Position numbers and translations under genes: made by a program. From Paenibacillus agricola (lineage in GTDB: Bacteria > Bacillota > Bacilli > Paenibacillales > NBRC-103111): DNA of 64,000 bases. Below the pieces are notes generated by a model. The model was not told the DNA's origin and searched no databases. It was given only the letters and a program-made list of their open reading frames with translations. Below, in pieces: positions 16,520 through 25,936 of the stretch. Each line of letters opens with the position of its first letter. Within the stretch, counting starts at the first letter, position 1. The DNA is taken from contig NZ_JAAOIW010000004.1 of the NCBI RefSeq assembly GCF_011440305.1, positions 372,001 to 436,000 on the forward strand, in the 5' to 3' direction.

Positions 16520-18685
16520 TTAGGTAAGCTCGCGGTATTCGAGTGGTGTGCTGTTCGTAATTTTTTTGAAAAGCCTTGTAAAATAAGGAGCCGAATCAAA
16601 GCCGACCTCAGCGGCGATTTCATGGACTTTGAGCTGGGTGCTTTTTAACAGATGCTTGGCGCGGTTGATCCTTACCTCCGTAATATAATCCAACAGATTC
16701 GAACCCGTTAGCTGCTTATATAAACGCGACAAATAGGGCGAACTGAGATGCACCACCTCCGCTAAGCGGGTTAGCGACAGCTCCTCACAAAGGCAATCCT
16801 GCACATATTGGTGGATGCGGCGAATCATTTCATGGGTACGCTCCTGCTGGAGGCTGCCGTTATGCTCGGCAATCGTTTCCCCAAGCTGGCGAAAATAGCC
16901 AAGCGCTCCCTGCCATGAGCTATGGTTGTCCATATGGATAAATGTATCCAGCTGTACCTTCGCTCCAAGATCGGCAATCAGATTGCGGCGATTCAAATAA
17001 GAGAGAAAAAATGCGGACAAATGCGCAAACATTTCCAGCGCTAAATAAGTGATCTTTGTCTCGCCAAGCGCCAATTCGTCAAATTGTGTGTATTCATCGT
17101 AAAGCAGCACAAACGGCTCCGTTTCACCGTTATCAAGATGGGGCTCGAGCAAATCCAGCTTGTGAATGTGGTTACGAAACGTTGACTCGGCAGTAAACGT
17201 GCGACTGGATCGACCCTCCTCCTGATCCCTGTTGGCGGATTCGGTAACCAGCATTTCTTTGCTGCGGATCAAACCGCTGCTCAATTGCAGCTTAAGCGAA
17301 TCGAACTGGCGGGCGGCATGCTCCCAAGAGCTGTGCTCTGAGCTTAAAATCAGCGAAATCGGCAGCTTTAGCAGCTTGCGGCAGGTTTCCTGCACCGATT
17401 CGGATGTGCCACGCACAAATTGCGCCAAGCGCTCCCACTCCTCATCCGAGTATGGCAAGGTTGTGGGGGGGGAGGCAGCCTGTGTGCCGGAGCTTGTATG
17501 TAATGCTTTCGGTGAAGCATCTATCTTTTTTTCAGAGGCTTGTTGACTGATCAGCTCATCTGATGTGTACAAAAAGGTTTCTTTGGAGGAGACAATGTTG
17601 CCGCTTGTGTCTGATGCTATTGGTGAAGTATCTATCTCTTTTTCAGAGGCTTGCTGATTGATCAGCTCATCTGATGAGTACGAAGAGGTTTCTTTGGAGG
17701 AGACAATTTTACCGCTTGTGTCTGATGCTATTGGTGATGCATCTATCTCTTTTTCAGAGGCTTGTTGACTGATCAGCTCATCTGATGACTTGTAGGCATT
17801 TTTATTGGCCGAGTTAAGAGAATATGGCTGGAATTGGGTCTGCTGCTGCGACTGGATCTGGGACTGTGACTGTGACTTTGATTGGGATTGGGATTGGGAT
17901 TGTGGCTGCCACTGCGATTGGGTTTGCGCTTGAGGCTGAGATGGGTTCTGGGATTGCAGATGGGACTGAGGTTGCACCAGCCACACAAAACGGTATTTGT
18001 CATAAGGCACGAACATAAATCGGGATTTTTCGCCCAAAAATTCCTCTGCAATATTTTGCAGCGAATACAGGATCAAGGATTTGTCGGACATCGACACGTA
18101 ATTGCCCCAATCGTCCACACGCCCAACAACGAGAAAAACCGGTTGATCGGGGGCTAACCCAATGAGCAGCTCTGGAAAACGCTTGGCACGGACGGCTGCG
18201 GAATCCCCTTCTCCTTTGAGCAGGTCAAGCAAATAGTCCTTTCGCAGCGTGGGCAATGCCTGCTGGAGCATTTGACGGGATTTTAGCGAGATGTCCCCTT
18301 CATGAAGCTCCATACGGATTTCTTCGACAGCCTTGTCGATCGCTTGAAAAATCAGCTCGTCTCCTTCGGTTTTCAGTACGTAGTCCGTTCCGCCTTTACG
18401 AATCGCCGTCTGAATATAATCGAAATCGCTGTAGCCTGACAAAAAAATAATTTTGCAGCGCGGCCATTGCTCCCGCACCCGATCCGCAAGCTCCAGCCCG
18501 TTCATGCCAGGCATCCTAATATCCGTGAGCAGGATGTCGAGACGCATTCCGTTCATTTTTTCTAAAGCCTGAATGCCTGTATATGCTTTGGAAATTGTCA
18601 GTTCATAAGGATCCCATTCGTGAAGAGTATCAGATAAATAGTCTAACGCCATCGGTTCATCATCGACCAGCATTAAGTGTAGCAT
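16520..18685 (-). CDS. YesN-type AraC-family response regulator with expanded repeat linker
   Basis: This 721-residue regulator has a receiver at about 2-120 (D9-D10, phosphoacceptor D55 in LLTDIRMPG) and an AraC-type double HTH at about 620-718. In between, residues 237-288 are an almost pure Gln/Ser/Pro tract, followed by three tandem 37-residue repeats (about 295-405). The usual YesN length is about 350-540, so this linker is an expansion. The ATG at 18685 has AGGGAG 6 bp before it and overlaps the kinase stop by 26 bp. It should activate the transport operon beginning at 16372. Confidence 0.92.
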   Translation of the reverse strand: MLHLMLVDDEPMALDYLSDTLHEWDPYELTISKAYTGIQALEKMNGMRLDILLTDIRMPGMNGLELADRVREQWPRCKIIFLSGYSDFDYIQTAIRKGGTDYVLKTEGDELIFQAIDKAVEEIRMELHEGDISLKSRQMLQQALPTLRKDYLLDLLKGEGDSAAVRAKRFPELLIGLAPDQPVFLVVGRVDDWGNYVSMSDKSLILYSLQNIAEEFLGEKSRFMFVPYDKYRFVWLVQPQSHLQSQNPSQPQAQTQSQWQPQSQSQSQSKSQSQSQIQSQQQTQFQPYSLNSANKNAYKSSDELISQQASEKEIDASPIASDTSGKIVSSKETSSYSSDELINQQASEKEIDTSPIASDTSGNIVSSKETFLYTSDELISQQASEKKIDASPKALHTSSGTQAASPPTTLPYSDEEWERLAQFVRGTSESVQETCRKLLKLPISLILSSEHSSWEHAARQFDSLKLQLSSGLIRSKEMLVTESANRDQEEGRSSRTFTAESTFRNHIHKLDLLEPHLDNGETEPFVLLYDEYTQFDELALGETKITYLALEMFAHLSAFFLSYLNRRNLIADLGAKVQLDTFIHMDNHSSWQGALGYFRQLGETIAEHNGSLQQERTHEMIRRIHQYVQDCLCEELSLTRLAEVVHLSSPYLSRLYKQLTGSNLLDYITEVRINRAKHLLKSTQLKVHEIAAEVGFDSAPYFTRLFKKITNSTPLEYRELT
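17510..17800 (-). repeat. Three tandem 111-bp repeats within the YesN-type regulator gene
   Basis: The same sequence recurs with a period of exactly 111 bp: the C of a shared TTCAGAGGCTTG is at 17533, 17644 and 17755. The period is 37 codons, so copy-number changes keep the frame. The copies differ by only a few bases, which points to recent duplication. Confidence 0.88.
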
Positions 18686-20453
18686 AGGTTTCTCCCTCAG
18701 CTTTCCCATTGCGAATTTTCATAACGACCTTTAAACCACCGGCGGCACCCGCAGCTAAAATAAGCCCGGAGTCCTCGCCAAATTTCAATTGCAGCCTGCG
18801 ATGCACATTCATAATACCACTTACCTCCGCGTTCACCTTTCGCGACGCCAAACGGCTCGCCCACTGGGTTAGCTCTGCCTCCGGCATGCCCGTCCCATTG
18901 TCTTCAATGAAGATCCGCAGCTCGTTCACATCCTGCTCCAGCGTTACAGCTAACAGACCGTCAGAGGTAGTATGCTCAAGCCCGTAATTGTACGCATTCT
19001 CCACCAACGGCTGCAAAATAAGCCTAGGTACCATCACCGATCTGGCCGCTTCCGGCAAATCGCCAATCATCACCTCAACGCGGTTGGAAAACCGCACATT
19101 TTGGATTTCCATATACATACGAACGTGATGCCATTCCTCTTCAAGCCGCACATCATCGCCGGTTTTTTTCGTAATATACCGGAAATAGTCACCCAAATAT
19201 TTGGTGAATTTCAAGCTGTTCTCATAATCCTCAGCCTTCGTCATTCGGTAAAGCAGGTAGAGGCTGTTATACAAAAAATGCGGATTTATCTGCGATTGCA
19301 GCTGGTTCAGCTCCGCTTGCTGGGTTTGCAGCTTTTGCTCGTAAACCTCATAAACCAGCGTATTCAGCTTCGACGTCATCTCGTTAAACTGCACATACAA
19401 ATAGCTGAATTCATCTCGGCTTTTATGATGCAGGGAAACGGATAAATTGCCGGATTCGACCTTGCGGAATGCGCGCACCATTTTGGTCAACGGCTTATGG
19501 ATCACCTGGTAAACCCAGTACGAAACAATAACGATCAACACCGCCGTTACGATGGACATCACAATAATAAAGCTTTTGTACTTATTCAGCGGGCCCAATA
19601 CCTCGACCTCCGGCACATACACTATCAAGGTCGTATCCATCTCCGGTGAATATTCATAGGCGGTAATATACGTTTGCTTGTTCAATTCGATGGATTCAAT
19701 GCCTTGCGCGGCATTTCCCTTGCCCTTGACCCATTCACGCACCTTGGCCGCAATCGGCTCCTGCTCATACTGGCTATCGCTGCTGGAGATGATCCAGCCA
19801 TCATTAATAAGCGCGGCTTCACCTTTGGCACCAGCAATCTGCTGTAGAAATTGCTGCAATTGGCTGACGGAAACCTCCGTTTCCAGCACAAATAAAGGAT
19901 CGCGGAGCGGTGAAGCCGGCAAGCTTGGATAAAATTCGCGCAGCAATAAAACACCATCCGCATAATAAAGCGGGGAGTTGTGCGGCATCTCCCTTGCTTG
20001 TTTCAGGTTTTCCACGACCTCCGTCGAAATCGTATCAGACAGCTCCTCTGTTGAAATAACCCTGCGAATCGGCGGAATGTATGCGCTTGCTTTTTGCACA
20101 TAAATGCCTGAGCTTTTCATCAAATCCAGCTTTCGCTGAAATTGCTTCATCATCTCCGAGCGCTCATAAAAGGTTAAGCCTTCGGCAATCACACTTAAAG
20201 AGGTGAGGTCATTATCATTGACATATTCACGCTGTAAGCGGATTATCCTGTCCATTTCCTTAGTGAAGGTATTATTGTAGAAGTGAAGCTGCGAGCGAAG
20301 TGAATTGGAAACCTCGTCCCTGACGATCCCCGAGCCCAAGTCGTTCATCTGCAGCGCCAAGGCATAAACCGGAAGCACGACAATAAAAAACATCGCCAGC
20401 AGCTTCGTAAAAATCGAAAACCACCACGTTCGCCCGTTTAATTTGATGGCCAT
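18660..20453 (-). CDS. YesM-type sensor histidine kinase
   Basis: This 597-residue membrane kinase has a helix at about 13-32, a large extracellular sensor of about 250 residues, a second helix at about 293-315, and HAMP. The His_kinase domain carries H392 in QINPHFLYNSL, and HATPase_c follows (LVENAYNYGLEH, EDNGTGMP). This NPHFLYN arrangement defines the LytS/YesM class, which pairs with AraC-type regulators and usually senses sugars outside the cell. The start has AAAGGGG before it. The gene overlaps the regulator and is divergent from nothing nearby, so its own promoter probably lies in 20454-20534. Confidence 0.94.
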   Translation of the reverse strand: MAIKLNGRTWWFSIFTKLLAMFFIVVLPVYALALQMNDLGSGIVRDEVSNSLRSQLHFYNNTFTKEMDRIIRLQREYVNDNDLTSLSVIAEGLTFYERSEMMKQFQRKLDLMKSSGIYVQKASAYIPPIRRVISTEELSDTISTEVVENLKQAREMPHNSPLYYADGVLLLREFYPSLPASPLRDPLFVLETEVSVSQLQQFLQQIAGAKGEAALINDGWIISSSDSQYEQEPIAAKVREWVKGKGNAAQGIESIELNKQTYITAYEYSPEMDTTLIVYVPEVEVLGPLNKYKSFIIVMSIVTAVLIVIVSYWVYQVIHKPLTKMVRAFRKVESGNLSVSLHHKSRDEFSYLYVQFNEMTSKLNTLVYEVYEQKLQTQQAELNQLQSQINPHFLYNSLYLLYRMTKAEDYENSLKFTKYLGDYFRYITKKTGDDVRLEEEWHHVRMYMEIQNVRFSNRVEVMIGDLPEAARSVMVPRLILQPLVENAYNYGLEHTTSDGLLAVTLEQDVNELRIFIEDNGTGMPEAELTQWASRLASRKVNAEVSGIMNVHRRLQLKFGEDSGLILAAGAAGGLKVVMKIRNGKAEGETYATLNAGR

Positions 20454-20534
20454 GTTGCATCCCCTTTAATGGTTACTTTCGCTAAGTATAGCTTTAGTAG
20501 CCATGTTACCACATAAGTGGGCCTAAGAACCAAA

Positions 20535-20562
20535 AGCCCTCATTCCGAATGGAAAGAGGGCT
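20535..20562 (-). terminator. Terminator downstream of the yyaL-like gene
   Basis: AGCCCTC (20535-20541) and GAGGGCT (20556-20562) form a stem, with TTTT on the minus strand after it. It lies 69 bp past the end of the thioredoxin-domain gene, in the gap before the YesM-type kinase. Confidence 0.6.
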
Positions 20563-20630
20563 GTGGGACAGCCAAACGACTCTCTCCGATCAGAGTGCCA
20601 TCCAGGCTTCCCATGTATATGTTTCGCGTG

Positions 20631-22726
20631 TTAGTCTTGAATATCTTCTAATTCATCCAATTCGTCTAAATCGGTTACAGGCGTTTGGCAGGCAAAATTC
20701 TCGCAAATATAAGCGGTCGCCTTGCCACCAAGCGCTACTTTGTCCTGCAGCAGTGGGATCAGCTTTCTTGCCGCCGCGCCCTGCTCCCCGCTTGGATGCA
20801 GCATATAAATTGCATTTGGTCTAAACTGCCGTTGCAGCTTGCTCGCCATTCCCTGCAAGTCTGGCTTCGCCGGGTCGCCAGCCAGCACGATTTCCGAAGG
20901 CGCTCCGACAATATAGTCCAAAGCGATCAGAAACAACGAGTGGCCTGCCGGATACTTCTCCACGGAGCCCGCAAAAGCTTTTAACTGCTCGTCAGTTTGC
21001 TGCGACAAAGCGGCGTTATACGTATACCGTGCCAGCTTGGCCATATTAAGCGCCGCCGCCGAATTGCCAGATGGCATCGCCCCATCATAAATTTCCTTGG
21101 GGCGTGTGAATAGCTGCTCGCCATCCTCGCCATAGAAAAACAACCCGCCTTGCTCCTTGTCCCAGAACAACCGTAGCATCTCCGCATTAAGCTCAACAGC
21201 AAGCTCAAGCAATGTAATATCGAAGGTCGCTTCATATAGCTCAATCAGACCCCAGACGTAAAAGGCATAATCGTCCAAATATCCAAGAAAAGCCGCATCC
21301 CCGTCCCGGTAACGGGCAAGCAGACGACCATCCTCGCGGCGCAGCTCCTTGGAGATAAAATCTGAAGCACGCTTGGCTGCCACCGCATATTCCGGCTTGT
21401 TCAGCGCCTTCGCCGCTTTGGCTAACGCCATAATCATCAGGCCGTTCCACGAGGTGAGGATTTTGTCATCCTTATGCGGGTGAATCCGCTGCTCGCGATG
21501 GGCGAACAGCTTTTGGCGCGAAGCCTCTAGCCTTGCTTGCAGCTCTTGGAGCGGAACTGTGCTCAGCCTGGCGTAATCCTCTACTGTTCTTTCGATCAGG
21601 TTCGGTATATTATGCCCCTCAAAATTGCCACTGTCGGTTATATCGTAAACGGTGCAATACAAGTCGCCATCATCGTTGCCCAGCACCTGACGGATTTCCT
21701 CAGGCTTCCAGACGTAAAACTTGCCTTCCTCGCCCTCCGAATCCGCGTCCTCCGCGCAATAGAAAGCACCTTGGGCATCGGTCATATCCCTCAGCACGTA
21801 AGCAATGATCTGCTCAGCTACATCCGCATATTGCTGCTTGCCAGTCACTTGATACGCCTCGATATACGTCATCGTCAGCAGCGCGTTATCGTAGAGCATT
21901 TTCTCAAAATGCGGCACCAACCAGCTATTATCCGTCGAATAACGGGAAAATCCCCAGCCAACGTGGTCGTACATACCACCGCGGTACATACCATTCAGCG
22001 TCTTCTCCACCATTGCCAATGCCTGCACACTGCCAGTCCGTTTGTGGTAACGTAGCAGATAGGACAAATTATGAGAGGTCGGGAACTTCGGCGCATCCCC
22101 AAAGCCGCCATATTGCGGATCAAACAATTGCTCATACATCTGGTAGGCACGATCCAGCGATTCCTCGGAAATGTCTCCTTGCAGGTTCGCAATTAACCGG
22201 CTCTGCGTCTCTGCAATAATCTGGTCGCCGATCTCCGAAATCTTGACGCTGTCCTCATCCCATTTGCTCGTAATCTGCGGCAAAATATCCATCAAGCCCT
22301 TGCGGCCATATTTACGCCCCTTCGGAAAATATGTTCCCGCGAAGAAAGGCTTTTTCTCCGGCGTCATAATGACCGTAAGCGGCCATCCGCCCTGTCCAGT
22401 TAATGCCTGGCAGACGGACATGTATAAATGATCGACATCCGGCCGCTCCTCGCGGTCGACCTTGATCGATATGTAATCCTTATTTAAAAGAGCAGCGACT
22501 TCCTCGTCTTCGAAGGATTCGTGCTCCATGACGTGGCACCAATGGCAAGTTGACTTACGCCTCACTACGAATACCCAATAGATAAGAAAATAGGCTTATT
22601 TTCTCTTCTCGCTGTATCAAATGCTTCATCACTCCACGGGAACCATTTCACGGGGTTGTAGGCATGCTGGAGCAAATAGGGGGATTTCTCAGCGATTAAT
22701 CTATTGGGTATGGAATTAGTTGTCAT
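20631..22726 (-). pseudogene. YyaL/DUF255 thioredoxin-domain protein, frameshifted by a 17-bp insertion
   Basis: The intact family has an N-terminal thioredoxin-like domain followed by an alpha/alpha six-barrel. Here translation from the ATG at 22726, behind a perfect AAGGAGGTGAT, gives a normal start ([21 protein letters not shown] through IFLSIGYS) and then hits TAG. The family continues STCHWCHVMEHESF in another frame from 22553. The two parts are separated by 17 extra bases at 22554-22570. Removing them restores an uninterrupted frame of 692 residues, the usual length. The downstream 644-residue frame could start at a GTG inside the insertion, but that lacks a ribosome site and part of the thioredoxin fold. 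Probably inactive. Confidence 0.85.
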
Positions 22727-23049
22727 AGGGCATCACCTCCTTGGGTGCTGGGATAAATTTGGTGTTGATGGGTTTAGTTTAGCATAGAGTTGGTAAAAAG
22801 GAAAAACCTGCTATCCTTGCTAGTAAAGTAATATCCTAATCCCTATTTTTAACAACTGCCATGGTTTCACCTCATTATTGTTTTCAGATATATCCTTAGC
22901 CTATTACATTTTTTTAGTACTTGCACACTCCCTTTGGTTATTTGTTTTTGGTTTGGTTTAATAATCAGTCACCCTCAATGGATAGATCATACTGTTAAAA
23001 TCAGGTATACGAAATGGAGAATGCAGAGGGTTGGTCATTGTGTCAAACG
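22727..23049. other. Non-coding stretch, no gene seen
   Basis: No convincing frame, hairpin or motif is visible apart from the start of the neighbouring intron remnant. It separates the broken yyaL-like gene from the accessory patch. Confidence 0.5.
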
Positions 23050-23230
23050 GTCGAGTAGACCGGGGGGATTTCATCCCCAGTCTCTCACATAAGGTCTCCC
23101 TTCATTCGGCTCTTGTTATCCAATCGCGGGCAATAGCCCTATCTGCCAGTGGTAAAGAGATTCGGGTTGCACTTTGCAATACGTTTCAAAAATCTCATTG
23201 CCTTTAACGCTTTCATTGCTGCTTTTCTTC
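23050..23230 (-). mobile_element. Degenerate 3' end of a group II intron with fragment of its reverse transcriptase
   Basis: On the minus strand, 23230 to 23116 encodes a tail reading ESLYHWQIGLLPAIG and a stop, as at the C-terminus of group II intron-encoded proteins. It is followed immediately by GAGCCGAATGAAGG (domain V start, 23112) and then TGTGAGAGACTGGGGATG and GGTCTACTCGAC, the usual domain VI region. The second strand of domain V (normally near ACGTACGGTTC) is missing, so the RNA cannot splice. The reverse transcriptase body and the intron 5' end are absent. Confidence 0.72.
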
Positions 23231-23293
23231 AGTACACACTAAAACGTCAAATAGTCCCCATCTTGTGATAAGGAAAGGGATTTCTTTCATTCA

Positions 23294-23353
23294 GCCTACT
23301 TATTTGCAGCCGATTCAAGGCAATTGGATCGGCTGCAAATAAGTAGGCCTTTT
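23294..23353 (+). terminator. Long perfect inverted repeat with T-tract
   Basis: Two perfect 21-bp arms (23294-23314 and 23328-23348) surround a 13-nt loop, followed by CTTTTT on the plus strand. It looks like a very strong terminator, but the only gene ending here (P450) is on the minus strand, where no T-run follows the stem. Confidence 0.6.
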
Positions 23354-23372
23354 TGTCGTAGGATATTACAAA

Positions 23373-24596
23373 TCAGTGTTCCGCTATTATAGGAAGGTAA
23401 TTTAACGATTGTCCAAATGCAGAAAACGATAAGTGATCGACGAAATCAAACGACGGAACGCTTTGTATGTTGGGATAGTGCTTTATAAAAGCTTTAAGGG
23501 CAATTTCAACCTCTAATCGCGCAAGAGGTGCACCTAAACAGAAATGAGGACCATTTCCAAAAGTTAAATGCTCACGATTGTTCGGTCGAAAGATATCAAA
23601 TTGTTCGGGATGAGGAAATACTGCTTCATCCAAATTCGCCGCGCTCGTCCATGCGATGATCATTTCTCCCTTTTTCATCTTAGGACCAAATAAATCAGTG
23701 TCTTCTTTTATTGTCCGTTCTAGTTTCATTATATTGAAACGATAACGCAACACCTCCTCAATCGCCTTTGGAACAAGGTCTATATCCTCCCTTAATGTTT
23801 GATAAATACCTGGCTTGTCATATAGAAAGGAGTAAAAACAATTAGCAATTAAGTGAGACGTTGTTTCCAGACCAGCGCCTAACAGACCCCTGGTCATTTT
23901 TATGATTTCATCATCTGTTAATCGGTCCTCATCAACTTCAACGTTAATTAGATCCGAGATAATGTCATCTCCAGGATTTTCCCTTTTCCCCTTAATAACA
24001 GGGTGAAGATATTCAGAAAACTCCAAGGCTGCCTTCGCTTTCTTCTCATTTTGCTCAGCTAAATTCCCGCTGCTAAAAGGAAGGAAAATGATATCTACCC
24101 ACTGCTTAAATAATTTACGATCTACAGCTGGGACACCTAACAATTCAGCAATAATTGTGATTGGAAGAGGGATAGCAAATGATCCCACTATATCAATTTC
24201 ACTCATTTGATCCATATCTTGGATTAACTCATTGACAATCGTATTAATTCTTGGTTCCCAGTTTTTTAGATGTCTAGGCGTAAAGGCTGCTGAAAGTAAC
24301 GACCGCCGTTTTCTATGCTCAGGGGGATCGGAAAAAATCACAGTCGTTCGATCCAATTCACCCGAGTCTTGGCTGAGTGCAGCGATTTGTGTTCGCTCGC
24401 TTTTACTTGAGAACAGTTGATAATCCGAAAGCACACGTTTCACATTTTCATAAGTAAAAACATTCCAGACTTGTTGACCCTCATGGTAATAAACAGGATG
24501 ATTGTCTCTCATCTCTTTATACCAGTGATACGGATTCCAAAATTCCTCTTTTGTTTTGAAACCGGGTATTTCATGTGTTAGTATGGCTTGTTTCAT
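23373..24596 (-). CDS. Cytochrome P450 (CYP109/CYP107-like)
   Basis: This soluble P450 of 407 residues carries the heme loop FGNGPHFCLGAP with thiolate C353, the I-helix oxygen motif AGLETTS, and the K-helix ExxR (EEVLR). The N-terminal NPYHWYKEMRDNHPVYYHE segment resembles Bacillus CYP109B1. It would hydroxylate a small lipophilic substrate with electrons from a ferredoxin or flavodoxin; no redox partner lies next to it. A GTG three codons upstream is possible. The gene is more AT-rich than its surroundings and lies beside an intron remnant, suggesting transfer. It is not obviously BioI despite the nearby biotin operon. Confidence 0.93.
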   Translation of the reverse strand: MKQAILTHEIPGFKTKEEFWNPYHWYKEMRDNHPVYYHEGQQVWNVFTYENVKRVLSDYQLFSSKSERTQIAALSQDSGELDRTTVIFSDPPEHRKRRSLLSAAFTPRHLKNWEPRINTIVNELIQDMDQMSEIDIVGSFAIPLPITIIAELLGVPAVDRKLFKQWVDIIFLPFSSGNLAEQNEKKAKAALEFSEYLHPVIKGKRENPGDDIISDLINVEVDEDRLTDDEIIKMTRGLLGAGLETTSHLIANCFYSFLYDKPGIYQTLREDIDLVPKAIEEVLRYRFNIMKLERTIKEDTDLFGPKMKKGEMIIAWTSAANLDEAVFPHPEQFDIFRPNNREHLTFGNGPHFCLGAPLARLEVEIALKAFIKHYPNIQSVPSFDFVDHLSFSAFGQSLNYLPIIAEH

Positions 24597-24795
24597 TGCT
24601 TCCACTCTCTCTTATTTGGGCTTGATGAGAAGGACACGCATAGATGTAACCCTACCTCAGTCCATAATAAGGTAGCCATTAGAGAGGAACATTATTCAGT
24701 TCTAAACCAGATATTTTCCGGTGGAGGTCTGTAAAATAAAATGTGATACTTTTAACGTTAACGTCTTAATCTTATGTAATAGATAAGCTAATCGC

Positions 24796-25536
24796 TTATC
24801 CTTTTATTCTTGAGTATTCTAAAATCCTCTTATACATGGTTTTATTTTTCAAAGTGTTGAAGATACTCATATCAGGCCTAGTATTAATCTCTAGAATCCA
24901 CGGTTTCATTTTAGAATCAATAGCTATATCAACCCCAAATGCTCTCTTGCTTCGATAATTTTTACCAAGAACATTGCTTGCTTCTTTCCCTAATATCTCC
25001 ATTCTTTTAATATACTTCTCTCTCTTGTCTCTCTTAAGATGTGAGACAAGCAATGAGTCGATTGGTAATGGAGTACCTCCAGAATGGTAATTAGTTACTA
25101 TCTTTCCAGGTTTCGCTAAGCGTCCAATAACACCTGTCACCACTAGTTTTTTGCTTCTGTTCTTTTGCACCATGACTCTAATGTCGAAAGAACGTTTGTT
25201 ATGTTTCAATAGATCAATGCCTTTTTGAACGATATATTTGTTTCTAGAAAATTGTTTATGAAGAGAACTATATAATGCATCGAGTGAATTAAATTGTTTT
25301 GAAGCAGTTCCACTTCTTAAAGTATACTTATTCTTGATTTTAGTTATTTTATATATCCCATGACCTCCTGTACCCTCATCAGGTTTTAAATACAGCGATT
25401 CATATAATCTCAACATTGCTCTTATGTTAGATTTAGTTGCTATTCGAGTATCAGGTAAGAATGTATTTATACTGTTAAATCCTTTCATGAAATAATATTT
25501 TCCTAATTTCCCCATTTTGTACTTTACCTTTTTCAT
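24796..25536 (-). CDS. YheC/YheD-family ATP-grasp protein
   Basis: This 246-residue protein shows the ATP-grasp fold of the endospore-coat YheC/YheD family: LYLKPDEGTGGHGIYKI near residue 50, RSFDIRVMVQKN in the middle, and AFGVDIAIDSKMKPWILEINTRPD near residue 215, where Asp and Asn-x-Arg bind metal and ATP. Such enzymes ligate a carboxylate to an amine using ATP, but the substrate is unknown. It is shorter than typical YheCD (about 350-450), very Lys-rich and AT-rich. It lies 190 bp upstream of the P450 on the same strand. Confidence 0.82.
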   Translation of the reverse strand: MKKVKYKMGKLGKYYFMKGFNSINTFLPDTRIATKSNIRAMLRLYESLYLKPDEGTGGHGIYKITKIKNKYTLRSGTASKQFNSLDALYSSLHKQFSRNKYIVQKGIDLLKHNKRSFDIRVMVQKNRSKKLVVTGVIGRLAKPGKIVTNYHSGGTPLPIDSLLVSHLKRDKREKYIKRMEILGKEASNVLGKNYRSKRAFGVDIAIDSKMKPWILEINTRPDMSIFNTLKNKTMYKRILEYSRIKG

Positions 25537-25936
25537 ATCATCAACCTCCTACATCTTCGCAAGAGTAATATATGTATACTGATAAATGTATGGAACAGGC
25601 TATCGTTGGTTTTAAAAAAAGAATTCGTGGTTCCCTGAACGGGTATTCAGAGCCGGCATAGGTTTGTACACAGAACTCATCCTTACAGTTTTGACGGGGT
25701 CAAACCACCATAAAAAAACAACGTATTACGCGTCATGTTATTAGCAGTATGGGTAAATGGTGAATCTAGTAAACATTTGCTATTTTCATGCTAGGTTTGC
25801 GAGTGAAAACTCATGAATGTTGGACTTTTTAGGTCTCGATATCCTACCAAGAGTACCCGTCCACTGAAAAAGTCAATTCGAGCTCTGAACCACAACCTGC
25901 CATAATGGCTTCCTTGGAATATTTATACTGAGCATT
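25537..25936. other. Gene-free accessory stretch
   Basis: No frame with coding character is seen in these 400 bp. GACTTTTT near 25830 and AAAAAGTC near 25876 form an inverted pair that could be the ends of an insertion-sequence relic, but nothing else supports this. Confidence 0.3.

Noticed and set aside
17510-17975. CRISPR-like direct repeats
   Set aside because: The repeats are codon-phased within a gene, have no unique spacers and encode a low-complexity linker.
20631-22565. A 644-residue thioredoxin-domain protein starting at GTG 22565
   Set aside because: The start is inside a 17-bp insertion, has no ribosome site and lacks the family N-terminus, which is present upstream in another frame.
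23373-24596. The P450 as BioI of the biotin pathway
   Set aside because: It is outside the operon, separated by another gene and 1.3 kb, resembles CYP109-type sequence, and BioC plus an esterase already provide the pimeloyl precursor.
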